DNA of 64,000 nucleotides, taken from Phascolomyces articulosus (Eukaryota; Mucoromycota; Mucoromycetes; Mucorales; Lichtheimiaceae). The translations under genes and the position numbers were made by a program. The notes under the pieces were generated by a model. It did not search any database and was not told the origin of the DNA. It was given only the letters and a program-made list of their open reading frames with translations. Shown piece by piece: positions 59,343 to 64,000 of this stretch (the first letter of the stretch is position 1; every line of letters starts with the position of its first letter). The stretch is taken from assembly GCA_025677815.1 (NCBI GenBank), contig JAIXMP010000021.1, forward strand, positions 1 to 64,000. The letters are read 5' to 3'.

Positions 59343-62300
59343 TTATTTTGTCAACACCCATCGAGTACCTTCTCGACGTTGTTCTACTTCAATTGCTGGT
59401 AAGGGCCAATCCTTGGGTCCAAAGTTGGGAATAACATGAACTATACGGCGATCTTTTTTTTCACCAATTATCCTTAAAAGAAACAATGTATGAGTTTTTT
59501 TCTGTACCAAATATATAATCATATCATTTGAACAAAATCTTATAGAAAAACTTACTTTGGTAATGGATAATTGAGTGGTCTACCATATGTACATAATTCC
59601 TTCCCCAAATTACAAAGCCATTTTGATTCAACAGCTGTAACACCCTTCATCCATGTATTATTAGGTGTCTGTGTTAGTTCACTATAGGCAACCATGACAG
59701 GAGGTTCTTGAATATATAAAACAGATGTTGGATGGATAAATGCATCTTCGTTGCTCCACATAAGTTTATAAGCGACACCACTTGCATTCTTATGACGAGC
59801 ACCTTTACCACCTCCAGCTTCCAATACATCTGCTCTTACAGCAATACTATCAATAAAACCGGCAGTCAAAATTTGTTGCAAGATCTTCACTTGTTTTTTG
59901 TTGGGCGGATTGAGCTTTGGATCGACACAAATATCAACACCAGGGAAATTGGCAGCGACAATATTGGTGAGTTGACGTCGAAGTTGTCGAATTTCTGTCA
60001 TTGCCTATATAAATAAAATAACAGTGGTCAATTACATGTTAAAAAAGCAAACAAGTGGGTAATAGAATATATCCTAATACTACAAACCTTTTGGCGTAAG
60101 CCATGATCACGACAGAATGAATCTGATCCTCCAGCATATTCATAAGCACCCACAGTTGTAATCAATGTTAAAATATCACTTGTTTCAGAAATAAATGTCT
60201 AGTAAATACATATAACGCATTTAGTCCTTTTTTTCATATCGTTTTATATTCATAGAAATTTGTTCGAGAGGGAATATTTACCATGATATTCTTTTGACGT
60301 TGACCTTCATCGTGATCAAATGGATTACCAACCGACAATGCAGATACCATGATAATAACATAAGGTAAACATCCATGTTGTTGTCCAATAATCAACCTAT
60401 ATACAGAAAACCAAGAAATTAGTGCTATGTTTCAATAATCAATACATATCAAAAACCTGACTTACATTTTTGCAAGACGAGGTGCAATTGGGAAAAGTGA
60501 CATTGCTTCACCAAATTCGGTAATGTGTTTTGTCATCTTGTCGACACCACCCAAATATTGAAGAAGCTAATATAATTTATCCAAAATAGTCAGCATCAAT
60601 AAACGTTTTTTTTTTCTTTAGAAAACATCATTTTATACATATGCTACGATGAAATACCTTTTCTGCCTTGTATAAACTTTCCCGAGGAGGTGGTGTGGGG
60701 AAAGGAAAGTTGACAACTTGATCAATATTCATTGCCTTCATATTCAATACCACACCTAAATAACATATCATTTTTTATAAGTACGGATCAATCCGCATAA
60801 TATAATTCATTGTTTTTCTTTACCTTCTAATGGCATACGCTTAATTTCTGGAAGCGAAAACTTTTCAAATTCATGATCAAAGACTGCAGATGAAAATAAT
60901 CGATAACAATGACCAGCTTGGGTTCTGCCTGCACGACCTGCGCGCTATTTTTTTTTAATATTTAATAAAAAGTTAGTAAAAATGCTATCATAGATACAAA
61001 CAAGGTATGTTTTTATGTACCTGATCTGCAGATGCTTTGGATGTCCAATCAATTTCAAACGATTGGATGCCCGTTTCAACATTGAATTTACGCTAAAAAA
61101 GGGAAGAGACAAAATTAGTTATATGAACCTTATATGTCCCTCTTTCATTCTATATGTTACTTACATCCTTTGCTTTACCGCAATCAACGACATAGCGAAT
61201 ACCAGGAATTGTGACGGATGTTTCTGCTACATTAGTTGCAATAACACAAAGACGTGTACCTTCTGGAGGAGGTTGGAAAACACGAAGCTGTGCTTCTGTT
61301 GGAAGCATAGAGTAAAGTGGCAAGACATGTAATGGTGCTAAAATACGTACAGGATCACAAAGATTTATAAATAAATTTTGCAACTCTGAATAGTTTTTTC
61401 ATATATATATAAAAACATGATCCTAACTTACCATCACGGGCAGATTCTCCAAGTTCTTCGTCATCAAATCCTTCTTCAATATCAGTATCATCCTCATCTG
61501 ATTCCAAATCAAAATCTTCTTCAATTTCATCATTTTCACCAATATCCACATCTTCATTTTCAATATCAGCTACATAAACAGAAGAGAACAATCATTGAGT
61601 GAGTCTCCCTTTTCCTTTTTCTAATAATTAAACGCAAATGTGATATTATTCCCATGTTTACCTTGACCATTTGGAAGATTTTCTGTTTGCGATTCTAGTT
61701 TATTTGCTTGATCTTCTGCCTTTTTTTCTTTTTGACTTGCTTTGGGTGGTAATGATGGGTATTTTTGACGTAAAAGTTTGCATAAATGTGTAATTTCATT
61801 TTGACCCGTCAAAAAGACAAGAATACCACCTGCAGGTAGTCGTTCATGGATTTTGGATATCTTTTTAAATGATTCACCCACATAATCATCAGGAGTACGT
61901 TTGTTGAAATGAACGGAGACAGGGAATTGACGTGCATCTACGTTGATCACGGGAGGAGGTTTATCGAACAGTGTCTTATTTTCGGTAAAATCGGTGACAC
62001 GTAAAGTCGCGGACATAATAACAACACGAAGAGGCTATAGAACATAAAAAAAACATTATTTTTATTATTCATCATGGTTCACACCCCTCTCACTCCTATC
62101 TTCCCCTTTTAATTACCTTGATCTTTTTTCGATCCTCACGACTCAACTCTGCTCTTAGACGAAGAACCCGACTAACAACACCAATAAGAATGTCAGTATT
62201 TAAGTTACGTTCGTGAGCTTCATCAATAATAAGAACAGAGTATTTGGTAAGTAATAAATCTTGTGAAAGCTCTCGAAGTAAAACACCATCAGTCATGAAT

Positions 62301-63914
62301 TTAAGTCGGGTTTTGCTCGAGGTGGTTGCATCGTAACGGATCTGAACAACACGTTAGGGAATATATCAATATCTATCAGCCGTTTCATGGGATTGTGAAT
62401 TTCTCTAAATAGAAATATCCTACCTGATATGAAACTTCATTACCGGGAAGATTTAATTCATGTCCAACACGTTTTGCCATACTGACTGCAGCGACACGAC
62501 GTGGTTGTGTAATGCCAATAAGTCCGGGATTATCTGCATTATATCATACAAATATTAATATAAGATCTTCACATGTCCTTTTTATTTCTAGGTAATTAGA
62601 TAGAATAAGAGAATTGTAATATTTACCACTATCTGGATGTGACCAGCCTGCTTCATATAAAAATTGAGGTACCTGGGTTGTTTTACCTATAGTATACATT
62701 TATCAGAGATAACGCATATAAATATTAATTTCCCACTAATCCAGAACATTCCCAATATCCTAATCTGTACCTATCGTATAATTTCTTACCTGAACCCGTT
62801 TCACCACAAATAATCACAACAGTATTGTTCCGGATGGCTTCCATAATCACTTGTTCTTCACCACATACCGGTAATTTCAATCGTGCTTCTTGAACACTTT
62901 CCAATCGATTGACAGGTACATAAAATGGCTATATATATATTTAAACCATCAGTATATCACAAAAGTCATTCTTCCCCAACATCTTTCTCTTTTTCTAATT
63001 ACACTATTTATACCTTCGCAACATCGTTACTTAAATCACCTTCGTTGAGACTTTTCAAGATTTTGACTTTCACTTCATCAGTTTCTTCTTTACGTAATTC
63101 AGGTTTTGGAACATTCTTTGCTGCTTCCACTACCTCTTCCAATGCTGTGGGTTGACCGTCAATATTTTCAGGTTCAAGTAATGCTGCAACAGACTCTCTT
63201 GGTTTATCATCATTATCATCACTGTCATTATCGTATTCCGAGTCTGAGCTGTCAAAAGAACTATCCGATTCCATTCCCTTTCGTTGTTTAAATCGTTTAC
63301 GTGCGGCTGCTGGAATAAGCGACTATAAAATCATTTTATTACTTAGCAAACAACAAAAAATCTTGTCTTCCCACTTAACACATCTATGTCCACACACACA
63401 TTTTTTTTTTCAATCCAATCTTTGCAAGAGATCCAAAATCTTTACCTTCTTTTTACGTTTTCGTTTGGTTAATGGCATAGCTGGGGTATCTGATTGTTTC
63501 AAAGCGCTTCCAACAGCTGCTTCTTTTGCAGCCTTTTCCTCCTCTTCGTTTGCTTTTGCAACTGCTTTAGCTTTTGTTTCCATTTCCTTTTTTAAAGCAT
63601 CAAGATCAGCTTCTTGATCATTTTTAACATAGAGTCGAATATCGTCATCGTCTCGATTTGTTTCTTTGACACCTGCTTTATCTTCCAAAAATGCTTGACG
63701 CACTTTTTCTCGAGCTGTCAACCTTCCACGACCAATTGTTTTTGATGATTGTAATAGTTCTGATGACCATCCGGATGTTCTATTAGAATAATAATTATAA
63801 TATTTCATTGAGTAACCATATTCTCTTTAATAGTTTCCTTCTCTATTATTTTCCCGATACTTACGATAATTGTTCCATAAGACCAGTGCGAGCGTCTTTT
63901 TTCAATTTTTGATC
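59343..63914 (-). CDS. ECM16: DEAH-box RNA helicase Ecm16/Dhr1 (DHX37), 5' end outside window
   Basis: A nucleolar helicase that releases U3 snoRNA during 40S ribosome assembly. Twenty exons are visible: 63914-63865, 63779-63446, 63322-63014, 62928-62790, 62686-62627, 62533-62424, 62341-62117, 62034-61662, 61569-61432, 61337-61165, 61092-61021, 60944-60824, 60755-60658, 60566-60466, 60396-60282, 60198-60088, 60004-59556, 59472-59343, in frame throughout (1035 residues), counting 18 listed segments. The extreme N-terminus lies beyond 64000. Motifs: SSKTIGRGR (family-specific), [20 protein letters not shown] (Walker A), [67 protein letters not shown], then the ratchet/OB region and [20 protein letters not shown] near the end. 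An acidic insert (residues from 61569-61432) interrupts RecA2, as in other Dhr1 proteins. The correct segment total is 18. Confidence 0.95.
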
Positions 63915-64000
63915 CTGTAAAAAAAAATGGAGGAAGAAGAATCCTTTGATTAGAATATCCATTTTCGCCTGTTTTATATGATAGATAGGAGCGGATTCAC
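63915..64000 (-). other. ECM16 intron running off the right edge
   Basis: The acceptor (TTTACAG on the minus strand) lies just right of 63914. The remaining 86 bases to the window end are AT-rich and show no exon, so the first ECM16 exon must be beyond 64000. Confidence 0.7.

Noticed and set aside
61432..61569. Acidic exon of ECM16 considered as a separate gene or misassigned intron
   Set aside because: It keeps the frame on both sides, and Dhr1/DHX37 proteins are known to carry an acidic insert in this part of RecA2.

Overview
This window is nuclear DNA of a filamentous fungus, most likely an early-diverging lineage such as Mucoromycota (Mucorales). That placement is inferred from very AT-rich intergenic DNA, many short introns (about 45-250 bp, GT..AG, usually ending in TAG), pyrimidine-rich leaders before start codons, and the gene set: a DASH kinetochore subunit Dad1, a Pho87/90/91-type SPX transporter, a LAMTOR3-like subunit and a ferrochelatase with all four [2Fe-2S] ligands. 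No prokaryotic operon, CRISPR array or intact transposase was seen. I rebuilt the spliced models by hand from reading frame, splice sites and family motifs. Every complete spliced model given with an exon list sums to a whole number of codons; single-exon genes need no such check.

Layout. 1-4.1 kb: two tandem IRC24-like short-chain dehydrogenase genes (minus), the first cut by the window edge, sharing a 569-bp identical tract. 5.3-8.3 kb: a BAR-PH-ArfGAP-ankyrin protein (plus). 8.9-12.3 kb (minus): chaperonin subunit CCT4 and a PH-domain protein. 14.9-16.7 kb (plus): a Ptc2/3-type PP2C phosphatase. 17.0-19.1 kb (minus): tRNA adenosine deaminase TAD2 and a single-pass membrane protein. 20.7-21.4 kb: NDUFA12 of complex I (plus). 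21.7-23.0 kb: Rab7/YPT7 (minus). 24.2-25.4 kb: a medium-chain dehydrogenase pseudogene (plus). 26.2-28.2 kb: an aftiphilin-like clathrin adaptor accessory protein (plus). 28.8-30.0 kb: divergent YAF9 and DAD1. 30.1-32.6 kb: an AtuA/DUF1446 protein (minus). 36.1-38.9 kb: an SPX phosphate transporter (minus). 43.5-44.9 kb: a beta-trefoil protein (minus). 46.4-47.1 kb: LAMTOR3-like (minus). 52.9-54.9 kb: RTF1 (minus). 55.4-56.4 kb: a decayed TPR/F-box/LRR gene. 57.4-59.1 kb: ferrochelatase HEM15 (plus). 59.3-64.0 kb: the DEAH helicase ECM16/DHR1 (minus, 5' end outside the window).

The genes are ordinary housekeeping functions and not one pathway. Two loose themes are endomembrane traffic (ArfGAP, Rab7, aftiphilin-like, LAMTOR3) and chromatin or transcription (YAF9, RTF1). 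The most unusual material is outside the intact genes: a likely gene-conversion tract, two decayed genes, two pairs of diverged noncoding repeats, a GC-rich island with five consecutive hairpins inside a 4.5-kb gene-free stretch, a GC-AG intron and a 24-nt microexon. I found no clear novel system; the structured island at 40.19-40.30 kb is the best candidate for something undescribed.
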